DNA of 64,000 bases, taken from contig NZ_JADDJF010000003.1 in NCBI RefSeq assembly GCF_017811755.1, positions 124,001-188,000 on the forward strand. The letters are read 5' to 3'. This stretch comes from Pararhodobacter sp. SW119. GTDB taxonomy: Bacteria; Pseudomonadota; Alphaproteobacteria; Rhodobacterales; Rhodobacteraceae. The first letter of the stretch is position 1, and every line of letters begins with the position of its first letter. A program made the position numbers and the translations under genes. This document shows, one piece after another, positions 25,316-33,738 of this stretch. A model generated the notes under the pieces. It was not told the DNA's origin. It made no database searches and was given only the letters and a program-made list of their open reading frames with translations.

Positions 25316-26301
25316 TGCGCTTCGGTCCGGTTCCGCTGGATCAGGCCGAGGGCGGGGTGCTGGCGCATTCGCTGCCCGTCGCCGGCGGACGGCTGCGCAA
25401 GGGCAAGCGGCTGGAGGCGGCGGATCTTGCGGCGCTGGCCGCGACCGGGCGGGTCGAGGTGACGGTCGCGCGGCTCGACCCCGGCGACGTGGGCGAGGAT
25501 GACGCGGCGCTGGCACTGGCCCGCGCCGTCGCCGGGCCGGGGCTGGAATTGCAGCCGGTCGGCACCGGGCGGGTGAACCTGCTGGCGACGGGGCCGGGGC
25601 TGGCGCGGATCGATGCGGCGCGCGTGGATGCGTTCAACGCTGTCGACGGGGCGATCACGCTGGCGAGCGTGCCGCGCTGGCAGCGGATGGACCCGCGCGG
25701 CATGGTGGCGACGGTCAAGATCATCGCCTACGCGGTCCCCGGCGCGGCGATCGCACGCGCCTGCGATGCCGGCGCGGGGGCGCTGGCGCTAGCTGCGCCG
25801 GTGATCGACACCGCCAGCCTGATCCAGACCGATGTCGGGCTGGGCGCGCATCTGGAAAAGGGCGCGGAGGTGACGCGCGCGCGGCTGGAGCGGCTGGGCG
25901 CGCGGCTGATCGAGGCGCGCACCGTCCCGCACCGCGCGGAGCCGCTGGCCGAGGCGCTGGCGGCGGCGGCGGGCGGGATCGTGCTGATCCTCACCGGTTC
26001 GGCCACGTCGGACGCGCAGGACGTGGCGCCCGCGGCGCTGCGCCGCGCCGGCGGGCGGCTGGTGCATTTCGGCATGCCGGTCGATCCGGGCAACCTGACG
26101 TTTCTGGGCGAACTTGGGGGCCGGCCGGTGCTGGGCTTGCCGGGTTCTAGCCGCTCGCCGGCGTTGAGCGGGTCGGACTGGGTGCTGGAACGGCTGGTCT
26201 GCGGCGTGCCGGTCGGCCCCGCCGAAATCATGGGGATGGGGGTCGGCGGGCTGCTGAAGGAGATCCCGACGCGGCCCCGACCGCGCGCGCAGCGGGGCTG
26301 A
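25315..26301 (+). CDS. Molybdopterin-binding (MoaB/MogA/MoeA-fold) protein
   Basis: This is a 328-aa protein whose C-terminal half has the MoCF-type fold signature: LILTGSATSDAQDV and GNLTFLGELGGRPVLGLPG. It lies in an operon with XdhC and CoxD/E-like genes, so it likely handles molybdopterin for a hydroxylase. The N-terminal half (about residues 1-160) is not a clear known domain to me. Element R3 follows its stop. Confidence 0.82.
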   Translation: MRFGPVPLDQAEGGVLAHSLPVAGGRLRKGKRLEAADLAALAATGRVEVTVARLDPGDVGEDDAALALARAVAGPGLELQPVGTGRVNLLATGPGLARIDAARVDAFNAVDGAITLASVPRWQRMDPRGMVATVKIIAYAVPGAAIARACDAGAGALALAAPVIDTASLIQTDVGLGAHLEKGAEVTRARLERLGARLIEARTVPHRAEPLAEALAAAAGGIVLILTGSATSDAQDVAPAALRRAGGRLVHFGMPVDPGNLTFLGELGGRPVLGLPGSSRSPALSGSDWVLERLVCGVPVGPAEIMGMGVGGLLKEIPTRPRPRAQRG

Positions 26302-26322
26302 GGGCGTGCGAGTCTCCCCGTG

Positions 26323-26391
26323 TCCGCATGCGGAAATTCGGCCAAGGCATTGATTCGGTTGTGAAACGCGATTTTCGTTAACCGAATTTCA
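26323..26391 (+). repeat. Intergenic element R3
   Basis: The palindrome TCCGCATGCGGA (26323-26334, centre 26328.5) is followed by the box CAAGGCATTGAT at 26343-26354, 15-26 nt from the centre. TTAACC begins at 26378, 50 nt from the centre, and is followed by GAATTTCAAG. The TGATTC in the box contains a GANTC site, also seen in R7. It lies between convergent genes. Confidence 0.62.
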
Positions 26392-26418
26392 AGCATTTCC
26401 GAAGCGTGCACCGGGTCC

Positions 26419-27522
26419 TCAACCCGCATCCGCGGACAGATGCGCCCGGACGTGGTCCCAGCACTTGCGCATCAGCGTCGGCAGCGCGGCGGGGTCGAAG
26501 CCGGGGCGGAAACTGCCGCGGTCGGGCGCGGCGGCAGGGCCGGCATGGGCCAGCGCCACCCGAAGCTGCAGGTGGAAATGGGTGAAGGTGTGCCGCACCT
26601 CGCCCGGCAACAGTTGCCAATCGGCGGTCAGCGGCGGCGCGGGGGGTGGCGCGTCGGGCGTCCAGTCGGTGGTCGGAAAGCCGGGCATGCCGCCCAGCAG
26701 GCCGCGCGGCGGGCGGGTCTCGATCAACGGCGCGCCGTCGTCGCGCAGGACCATGTAGACCGTGCCCAGCCGCGTAGGTTTCGCCGCCTTGGGCGTCTTG
26801 GCGGGCAAGTCGGCCGCGATGCCCCGCGCATGGCCGGCGCAAAGGCCCTGCAGCGGGCAAACGGCGCAGCGCGGCGCGCGCGGGGTGCAGACGGTCGCGC
26901 CCAGATCCATCATCGCCTGCGCGAAATCGCCGGGGCGTTCGGCGGGGGTCAGCGTGCCGGCCAGCGCGGTCAGCCGCTTCTTCGCGCCCGGCAGGGGGTC
27001 GGTGACGGCGAAAAGCCGCGCGGTGACACGCTCGACATTGCCGTCGACCACGGTTTCGCGCGCGTCGAACGCAATCGCGGCGATGGCGGCCGCGGTATAG
27101 GGCCCGATCCCCGGCAGCGCCTGCAGGCCCGCGCAATCCGTGGGAAACGCGCCGCCGGCTGCCGCCACGGCGCGCGCGCAGGCGATCAGGTTGCGCGCCC
27201 GGGCGTAATAGCCCAGCCCCGCCCATTCGGCCATCACCTCGGCGTCGTCAGCCCCGGCCAGCGCGTGGATGTCGGGCCAGCGGGTGGTGAAGCGGTGGAA
27301 GTAGGCGCGCACGCTGGCCACGGTGGTCTGCTGCAGCATGATCTCGGACAGCCAGACGCGATAGGGGTCGGGGCGCTGGCCGCCGGCGCGCGCGGCCGGG
27401 CCGGTGCGCCAGGGCAGCACCCGCGCCGCCCGGTCGTACCAGCGCAGCAGCGCCGCCGCCACGACGGCGCCGTCGCCCGCGGACCCGCTTCCGGTATCGA
27501 TTGCTTCAAGACTGTCACGCAT
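26419..27522 (-). CDS. mutY: Adenine DNA glycosylase MutY
   Basis: This removes adenine opposite 8-oxoguanine. It is a 367-aa HhH-GPD glycosylase with catalytic Glu in EIMLQQT, the helix-hairpin-helix LPGIGPYTAAAI, the catalytic Asp in VVDGNVERV, a [4Fe-4S] loop with four cysteines (C-x6-C-x2-C-x5-C) and a C-terminal NUDIX-like MutY domain. It is divergent from the DUF721 gene over 98 bp. Confidence 0.96.
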   Translation of the reverse strand: MRDSLEAIDTGSGSAGDGAVVAAALLRWYDRAARVLPWRTGPAARAGGQRPDPYRVWLSEIMLQQTTVASVRAYFHRFTTRWPDIHALAGADDAEVMAEWAGLGYYARARNLIACARAVAAAGGAFPTDCAGLQALPGIGPYTAAAIAAIAFDARETVVDGNVERVTARLFAVTDPLPGAKKRLTALAGTLTPAERPGDFAQAMMDLGATVCTPRAPRCAVCPLQGLCAGHARGIAADLPAKTPKAAKPTRLGTVYMVLRDDGAPLIETRPPRGLLGGMPGFPTTDWTPDAPPPAPPLTADWQLLPGEVRHTFTHFHLQLRVALAHAGPAAAPDRGSFRPGFDPAALPTLMRKCWDHVRAHLSADAG

Positions 27523-27620
27523 TCTTCAACCACCGTGCCCCGCGCCCTCTGGTCTCGGGCGCTGAAGTCACTAGAATAGGGGCGCGGAGCGGAAAAGCAC
27601 CCCCAAGCGCAGGTTCGCGG

Positions 27621-28265
27621 ATGAGCACGCAGCACGAGACGGAGAAGGACGCCCCGCGCACGCCGCGCGGGCGCCGCCGCATGCGCGGCTTCGAATCGGC
27701 GGCGGGCCTCTTGAACGAGCGGATCCGCAAGGCCGGCGAATCGCGCGGCTTCGCGGCCTCGCGGGTGCTGACCCACTGGGCCGAGGTCGCCGGGCGCGAT
27801 ATCGCCGCGCTCTGCCGGCCGGTGAAGGTCAGCTACGCGCAGGGGGGCCTGGGTGCGACGCTGACGGTGCTGGCCACCGGCGCCGCAGCACCACTGGTGC
27901 AGATGCAGCTTCCCCGCCTGAAGGAGCGCGTCAACGCCGCCTATGGCTACGCCGCCATCGCGCGCATCCAGGTCACGCAGACCGCCGCGCAGGGCTTTGC
28001 CGAACCCGCCACCCGCTATGAGGGGCCGAACATCGCCCCCCCCTCGCCCGAGAAACTGGCCCGCGCCCGCGCCGTCGTCGGCACCCTGACCGAGGGCGTC
28101 GCCGACGATGGGCTGCGCGCCGCCCTGGACCGGCTGGCGACCCACGTGCTGACCCGTCCCCAAGCGCCCGCTCCGGCCGCGCCCAATTCGGCCGCGCCGA
28201 TCCCGGCCGCGCCCACCCCGAACGCAGGCGCCGCCCCCGCGGCCGGCGCCGAACGAAAGGACTGA
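27621..28265 (+). CDS. DUF721 (DciA-like) protein
   Basis: This is a 214-aa protein with an N-terminal DUF721/DciA-like domain (RGFAASRVLTHWAEVAGRDIA, then the LTVLATGAAAPLVQMQLPRLKERVN strand region) and a long Ala/Pro-rich low-complexity C-terminus. DciA-type proteins help load the DnaB helicase in many bacteria. The MutY/DUF721/DsbA order is common in alphaproteobacteria. The dsbA-like gene starts 2 nt after its stop. Confidence 0.8.
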   Translation: MSTQHETEKDAPRTPRGRRRMRGFESAAGLLNERIRKAGESRGFAASRVLTHWAEVAGRDIAALCRPVKVSYAQGGLGATLTVLATGAAAPLVQMQLPRLKERVNAAYGYAAIARIQVTQTAAQGFAEPATRYEGPNIAPPSPEKLARARAVVGTLTEGVADDGLRAALDRLATHVLTRPQAPAPAAPNSAAPIPAAPTPNAGAAPAAGAERKD

Positions 28266-28267
28266 CC

Positions 28268-28954
28268 ATGCAGAAGACCCCTCTGATCGCCGCCGCCGCG
28301 GTGGCGGTACTGGCCGTCGGCGGCTACGCCCTCTGGTCCACCAGCGGCCCGGCCGAGGCCCCCGGCAGCACCCAGATCGGCGGCATGAACAGCGCCCAGG
28401 CGCAGACCGCCTCGGCGTCAGTCGACACCTCGGGCATCGTCGAGATGTCGCTGGGCGACCCGGACGCGCCGGTGACGATCATCGAATATTCGTCCTTCAC
28501 CTGCCCGCATTGCGCGAACTTCAACCAGGGCGTCTATCGCGAGCTGATCGAGAACTACGTCGACACCGGCCAGGTCCACTACATCAAGCGCGAGGTCTAT
28601 TTCGATGCCTATGGCCTTTGGGCGGCGCTGGTCGCGCGCTGCGCCGGGCCGGAGCGGTATCACGGGGTGGTCGAGATGCTCTATCAGGACCAGCGGCAAT
28701 GGGCCGGGTCCAGCGACGGCGCGGTGGTGGCCGAGAACCTGCGCCGCATCGGCCGGCGCGCGGGCATGGACAACGCGCAGCTCGACGCGTGCCTGTCGGA
28801 CCGCGACAAGGCCTCGGCGCTGATGGAGCTTTACCGCGAGAACGCCGAGCGCGACGGCATCCGCTCCACCCCCTCCTTCGTGATCAACGGCCAGACCTTC
28901 GGCAACATGGGATACGCCGAGTTCGAAGCCGCCATCGCCGACGCCCGGGATTGA
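28268..28954 (+). CDS. DsbA-family thiol:disulfide oxidoreductase
   Basis: This is a 228-aa exported thioredoxin-fold protein. It has an N-terminal signal/anchor helix (about residues 5-22), a Ser/Ala-rich linker, the active site CPHC in SSFTCPHCANFNQG (about residue 78), and the cis-Pro loop RSTPSFVING. It would oxidise thiols in the periplasm. It directly follows the DUF721 gene. Confidence 0.92.
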   Translation: MQKTPLIAAAAVAVLAVGGYALWSTSGPAEAPGSTQIGGMNSAQAQTASASVDTSGIVEMSLGDPDAPVTIIEYSSFTCPHCANFNQGVYRELIENYVDTGQVHYIKREVYFDAYGLWAALVARCAGPERYHGVVEMLYQDQRQWAGSSDGAVVAENLRRIGRRAGMDNAQLDACLSDRDKASALMELYRENAERDGIRSTPSFVINGQTFGNMGYAEFEAAIADARD

Positions 28955-28962
28955 GCCCGGGC

Positions 28963-30129
28963 ATGAGCGAACGTCCCCTTGCCGGCCTTCGGGTCATCGA
29001 ACTTGCGCGCATCCTCGCCGGGCCCTGGGCCGGGCAGACCCTGGCCGACCTCGGCGCCGAGGTGATCAAGGTCGAGGCCCCCGAAGGCGACGACACCCGC
29101 CGCTGGGGTCCGCCCTTCATCGACCGCGACGGCACGCAGGTCGCCGCCTACTTCCACTCCGCCAACCGCGGCAAGCGGTCCGTCGTGGCCGATTTCCGCA
29201 CGCCCGAGGGGCAGGCGAAGGTGCGCGAACTGGTCACCGGCGCCGACATCCTGATCGAGAACTTCAAGGTCGGCGGGCTGGCGAAATACGGGCTCGACTA
29301 TGCCGGGCTGTCGGCGGTGAATCCGGGGCTGATCTACTGCTCGATCACCGGCTTCGGGCAGGACGGGCCCTATGCGCACCGGGCGGGCTACGACTACATC
29401 ATCCAGGGCATGTCGGGGCTGATGTCGATCACCGGCCCGGTGGAGGGCGAGCCGCACCGCGTCGGCATCGCCGTCACCGACCTGGTCACCGGCATCTACG
29501 CCACCACCGCGATCCTCGCCGCGCTGCACGAACGCAAGACCACCGGGCGCGGCGCGCATGTCGACATGAGCCTTCTCGATTCGGCGGTGTCGGTGATGGC
29601 CAACCAGGCGATGAACTACCTGTCGACCGGCACCCCGCCGGGGCGGACCGGCAACGTGCATCCCAACCTTGCGCCCTACCAGGTGTTCGAATGCGCCGAC
29701 GGGCATGTGATCGTCGCCACCGGCAACGACGCGCAGTATCACCGGCTGTGCCGGCTTCTGGGCCGCGCCGACCTGATCGACCACCCGGCCTATCGCAGCA
29801 ATGCCGACCGGGTCGCCAACCGCCCCGCCCTGTCCGAGGCGCTGTCGGCGGCGACGCGGCAGCGCAGCAAGGCCGAGCTTCTGGCCGCCTGCGAGGCCGA
29901 GGGCGTGCCGGCCGGCCCGATCAACGACATGGCCGAGGTCTTCGCCGACGCGCAGGTGCAGGCGCGCGGCATGCAGCTGGACCTCGGCCCGCACCGCGGC
30001 GTGCGCTCGCCCTTCGTCCTCGACGGCGCGCGCTGCGCTTCCGACCGCCCCGCGCCCGTGCTGGGCGAAGGCGACGACGAGGTCGCGCCGGACGCATCCC
30101 CCCGACCCGCTGCGGCGCCGCGCACCTGA
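28963..30129 (+). CDS. CaiB/BaiF family III CoA-transferase
   Basis: This is a 388-aa class III CoA-transferase with the N-terminal GLRVIELARILAGPWAGQTLADLGAEVIKVE block and the catalytic Asp region HVDMSLLDS. It transfers CoA between acyl substrates of unknown identity here. The ATG at 28963 is 8 nt after the dsbA-like stop, so the three plus-strand genes probably form one transcript. Confidence 0.9.
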   Translation: MSERPLAGLRVIELARILAGPWAGQTLADLGAEVIKVEAPEGDDTRRWGPPFIDRDGTQVAAYFHSANRGKRSVVADFRTPEGQAKVRELVTGADILIENFKVGGLAKYGLDYAGLSAVNPGLIYCSITGFGQDGPYAHRAGYDYIIQGMSGLMSITGPVEGEPHRVGIAVTDLVTGIYATTAILAALHERKTTGRGAHVDMSLLDSAVSVMANQAMNYLSTGTPPGRTGNVHPNLAPYQVFECADGHVIVATGNDAQYHRLCRLLGRADLIDHPAYRSNADRVANRPALSEALSAATRQRSKAELLAACEAEGVPAGPINDMAEVFADAQVQARGMQLDLGPHRGVRSPFVLDGARCASDRPAPVLGEGDDEVAPDASPRPAAAPRT

Positions 30130-30547
30130 CACCCCCGCCCCGAGGCGCTCCACCGGACACCGCGCCCCCGATGAAAGGGTGACGGAAGTTCTCCCGCCCC
30201 TCGTCAGGCTGTGCGCTCCGCGCACAACCTTCCTCGCGTTGGGCCGGGCGCCGCGCGCTTCGCGCGCGGCGAAAAGAGGCTGCGCCGCGAACGGCAGGTA
30301 ACCCCCACCGCCCCATACTTTTCCTGTCCGGACGTATCCCGGGGGGTGAATTGGCGGAGCCAAGAGGGGGCAGCGCCCCCCCTTCTTCGCCTCACTCAAA
30401 GCCCGAAAACCGCGGGCTCAGGCGTTACCAGAACCCTGCCGCAACGCGCGAAACTGCCATACGCCTGCCAGCCGCTTGCCATACGCTTGCCAGCACCCTG
30501 CCGGCGGACCTTTTGCCGGTCCATGCCGCGTGCGGGGACGGCCCGGG
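30130..30547. other. 418-bp convergent gap rich in stem-loops
   Basis: No gene is seen between the CoA-transferase and the methyltransferase. Stem-loops: GTGCGC-TCC-GCGCAC (30211-30225), GCCGCGCGC-TTC-GCGCGCGGC (30250-30270) and GGGGGC-AGC-GCCCCC (30366-30380). The last is preceded by ATCCCGGGGGG like the coxD/coxE gap. They probably serve as bidirectional transcription barriers. None has a long U-tract. Confidence 0.55.
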
Positions 30548-31216
30548 TCACCGCGCCTTGCCGCCGCTTTCGGCCGGTTGCGCCGTCACCAGCATGAGGT
30601 TCCCGGCCGGCATCTCCTGCCGCGCCCGGGGCGCCAGACCGGCCTCCAGCAGGCGGGCTTCGACCCAGGCGATGTCCTTGTAGCCGATGGCCGGGTCTTG
30701 CGCGCGCAGGCTCGCGTCGAAGGCCCGGTCGCCGTCCGAGACCAGCGCGCCGTCCCGCCGGAAGGGACCGTAGAGCGCGAAGACGCCACCGGGGGCAAGG
30801 GCGCGGGGGACCTCGTCCAGAAGCACCTCTGCCTCGGGGGTCGAGACCAGATGTAGAAGGTTTGTCAGACAGATAGCATCCCAGGCCGCGTCCGGGGCCC
30901 AACCGGGGGCGCAGGCGTCCAGCGGGATCGGGTCGCGCAGGTTGGGCCGCCCGGCCCGGGCCGCGCGGGCGCGGATCGAGGCGAGGTTGCCAGGGTCAAG
31001 ATCGGAGGGCTGCCAGGTCAGGCCCGCGAATCGTGCCGCGAATTCGACGACATGCTGGCCGGTGCCGCTGGCCAGTTCCAGCGCCTGCCCGCGGTTCGGC
31101 AGATGCGCCGTCAGCACTGCGGCGATGGGTTCGAGGTTGCGCGCGGCGGAGGGGGCGAAGCGCAACCCGTCCTCGGCCGGGGCGGCGCTGTCGGGCAGGT
31201 CCAGCCGGCGGATCAT
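30548..31216 (-). CDS. DUF938 SAM-dependent methyltransferase-like protein
   Basis: This is a 222-aa Rossmann-fold protein of the DUF938 family with the N-terminal RFAPSAARNLEPI, the SAM-binding ALELASGTGQHVVEFAA and PSDLDP segments, and LYGPFRRDG. Function is unknown. Its ATG overlaps the stop of the FAD oxidase gene (ATGA, 31213-31216). Confidence 0.85.
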   Translation of the reverse strand: MIRRLDLPDSAAPAEDGLRFAPSAARNLEPIAAVLTAHLPNRGQALELASGTGQHVVEFAARFAGLTWQPSDLDPGNLASIRARAARAGRPNLRDPIPLDACAPGWAPDAAWDAICLTNLLHLVSTPEAEVLLDEVPRALAPGGVFALYGPFRRDGALVSDGDRAFDASLRAQDPAIGYKDIAWVEARLLEAGLAPRARQEMPAGNLMLVTAQPAESGGKAR

Positions 31217-32286
31217 CGCAGCCGCGCCGGCGACAGCGCCGCCAGGATCTCGGGCGCGATGCCCGACGCCGCGCCGCCCGCGACCTCCTCCATCACGCGC
31301 GCCGCGCCGGGGGCGGACTGGAACCCCTGGCCGCCCTGCCCCGCGCACCACAGGAAATCGGCGTCCAGCGGGTCGGGGCCCAGCACCAGCGTCCGGTCGG
31401 GCACGAAGCTTCGCAGCCCCGCCCACGACGCCTCGACCCGCGTCACCGGCACGGTCACCATCTCCTCGTAGCGGGCCAGACCTTCGGCGAGGACCATGTC
31501 GTCGGCCCAGGCGTCGTGCGGCTCGGCGGGGTCGGCCTCGGCCGGCGAGACGAGCAGTTTTCCGGCCTCGGGCTTGGCGTACCAGGTCTCGCCCACGCCG
31601 AACAGGAGCGGCCAGGCACGGATGTCGTGCCCCTCGGGCGCGGGGAGTTGCGCCATCGAGCGCCGGTAGGGCTGCAGCCCGATCCCGGGCAGGCCGGCCA
31701 GCGCGGCGATCCGGTCGGCCCAGGCGCCGGCGGCATTGACCAGTCGGCGCGCGCGCAATTCCTCGCGGTCCGACAGGGTCACGGTCCAGCCGTCGGCATC
31801 GCGGCGGATGGCGGCGACGGCGGCGCCGGTGCGAATTTCGCCACCGCGTTCGCGCAGGCGGCGGGCGTAGGTCTGCAGCATCAGGTCGGTGTCGATGTTC
31901 TGCGCGCCGTCGGTCTGCGCGGCATAGGCGACGCGCGCAAGGTTCAGGATCGGCACGATCGCCTCCGCCTCGGCCGGGGTGATGCGGGTCAGGTGCAGAT
32001 CGGCGCAGTCCTTGTCGAAAGCCGCGCGCTCGTGCGCCTGACCCACCGCCAGCAGCCCGCGCGGGCTGAGGACGCCCATCTCGGCCAGTTCCTCGCCGCT
32101 GGCGCGGGCCAGGGCGACGGTGGGCGGCGCGCCGTATTCGGCCTCGTAGAGCGCGGCCGAGCGGCCCGAGGTGTGGTAGCCCAGCTGCGCCTCGCCCTCG
32201 ACCAGCAGGGTCGCGCCCAGCCCGGCCAGGCGCGCCCCGGCCGAAAGCCCGGCGATGCCGCCGCCGATGATCAGGAAGTCGTGCAT
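31213..32286 (-). CDS. FAD-dependent D-amino-acid/glycine oxidase family protein (D-Arg dehydrogenase-like)
   Basis: This 357-aa DAO-superfamily oxidoreductase has the N-terminal GGGIAGLSAGARLA FAD motif (about residues 8-21) and the HTSGRSAALY segment, characteristic of D-arginine-dehydrogenase-like enzymes. WCAGQGGQGFQSAPGAA is at the C-terminus. It is followed by an overlapping DUF938 gene and preceded by an amidase 36 bp away. The cluster could convert amides or esters to an amino acid and oxidise it; the substrate is inferred only. Confidence 0.83.
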   Translation of the reverse strand: MHDFLIIGGGIAGLSAGARLAGLGATLLVEGEAQLGYHTSGRSAALYEAEYGAPPTVALARASGEELAEMGVLSPRGLLAVGQAHERAAFDKDCADLHLTRITPAEAEAIVPILNLARVAYAAQTDGAQNIDTDLMLQTYARRLRERGGEIRTGAAVAAIRRDADGWTVTLSDREELRARRLVNAAGAWADRIAALAGLPGIGLQPYRRSMAQLPAPEGHDIRAWPLLFGVGETWYAKPEAGKLLVSPAEADPAEPHDAWADDMVLAEGLARYEEMVTVPVTRVEASWAGLRSFVPDRTLVLGPDPLDADFLWCAGQGGQGFQSAPGAARVMEEVAGGAASGIAPEILAALSPARLR

Positions 32287-32322
32287 GATGTCCCCTGTGG
32301 TCAGTCCATCGCAGGTTTCAGT

Positions 32323-33657
32323 TCAGCCGGCCAGCGCGACCTCGGCCCCGGCGCCCAGGCGCAAGAGCCGCGCCTCCTGCATCGGGGGGGCCATCAGGCT
32401 CAGCCCGCAGCCGGGCGCGCCGGTCGGCACGGTCAACGCGCAGAGGCCCATCAGGTTGCCGATGCGGGTGTTGCGCAGCGTGCGCAGGTTTTCCGAGGCG
32501 AAGAAGGCGTGATCGTTCGTCACCGCGTCGATCCGCGGCGGCAGGTTCGCGTTGGTCGGTAGCAGGACCACGTCAAAGCCCGCCGTGGCGCGCGCATAGG
32601 CGGCGCGCAGGGCGTTCATGCGGAAGAGCGCGGCGATGTAGTCGTCGGCGCTGTGCGCCGCCCCGGCGCGGAAGCGGGCCAGCACCGGCGGGAACATCGC
32701 GTCGGGGTCGGCCTCGATCCGGTCGCGCCAGGTGGCGTAGCATTCGGGGGCATAGAGGATGCCGGACATCTCCATCGCCTCGGCCACCGCGCGGATCTGC
32801 ACGCGCGCGATCTGCGCGCCGGCGGCCGCCAGCCGGTCGACCGCGGCTTCGAAGGCGCGCGCCTGCGCCGGGTCCAGGTCGTCCAACGCACCGGTTTCCA
32901 GCACCAGAAGGCGTGCGCCGGCGATGGTCGCGCCGCGCAGGTCGGGCGCGGGCGAGTCGTCCAGGAGCGAAAAGGCCAGCGCCGCATCCTCGACCGTGCG
33001 GGCCAGGGGGCCGATGGTGTCGAAGCTTTCGGCCAACGGCACGCAGCCGGTCAGCGGCACGCGCCGCGCCGTGGTCTTCAGCCCGACCAGGTCGTTCCAG
33101 CCCGCCGGCACGCGGACCGAGCCGCCGGTGTCGCTGCCGATGCCCAGCGGCGCCAGACCCCAGGCGACCGAGGCCGCCGCGCCCGAGGATGATCCGCCCG
33201 GCACATGGTCGGGGTCGTGCCGCCAGGGCGGGGTGTTGGTGATCGGGTTCAGGCCGAGCCCGGAAAACGCGAGTTCCGTCATGTGGGTCTTGCCCAAGGG
33301 CGGCATGCCCGCCCGCGTCAGGCGGGTGACGACGGTGGCGTCGGCGTCCGGCACGCGGCCCTTCAGCAGGGCCGAGCCCGCCTCGGTCGCCACGCCCGTG
33401 GTGTCGAACAGGTCCTTCCAGCTGACCGGGACGCCATCCAGCGGCCCGCGCCGCAGTCCGGCACGGGCGCGCGAGCGTGCCGCCATCGCCGCGTCCAGCG
33501 CCTGCTGCGGCATCATCCGGGCGAAGATCCGGTCGCGGTGCGGATGCGCCTCTGCGGCCGCGAGGAACCCTTCGGCCAGCGCCACCGGGCAGATATCGCC
33601 CGCCTCGATCCCGCGCCCCAGTTCCGCCGCGCCCATTTCCCGCCACGTCGCCCGCAT
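32323..33657 (-). CDS. Amidase (amidase signature family)
   Basis: This is a 444-aa amidase-signature hydrolase with the catalytic Lys in SWKDLFDTTG and the Gly/Ser-rich GGSSSGAAASVAWG. The nucleophile region IGSDTGGSVRVPA supplies the Ser-cisSer-Lys triad. The start ATG at 33655-33657 gives the usual family N-terminus; in-frame upstream codons lack homology. It heads a probable operon with the FAD oxidase and DUF938 genes and is divergent from the UbiH-like gene. Confidence 0.88.
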   Translation of the reverse strand: MRATWREMGAAELGRGIEAGDICPVALAEGFLAAAEAHPHRDRIFARMMPQQALDAAMAARSRARAGLRRGPLDGVPVSWKDLFDTTGVATEAGSALLKGRVPDADATVVTRLTRAGMPPLGKTHMTELAFSGLGLNPITNTPPWRHDPDHVPGGSSSGAAASVAWGLAPLGIGSDTGGSVRVPAGWNDLVGLKTTARRVPLTGCVPLAESFDTIGPLARTVEDAALAFSLLDDSPAPDLRGATIAGARLLVLETGALDDLDPAQARAFEAAVDRLAAAGAQIARVQIRAVAEAMEMSGILYAPECYATWRDRIEADPDAMFPPVLARFRAGAAHSADDYIAALFRMNALRAAYARATAGFDVVLLPTNANLPPRIDAVTNDHAFFASENLRTLRNTRIGNLMGLCALTVPTGAPGCGLSLMAPPMQEARLLRLGAGAEVALAG

Positions 33658-33738
33658 CGCCGCCTCCAGATTGCCCCCCGCAGGCTTAGCGCGCGTCTGC
33701 CGCATGGACAATCCCGGCCGGGGGCGCATATTTGACCC

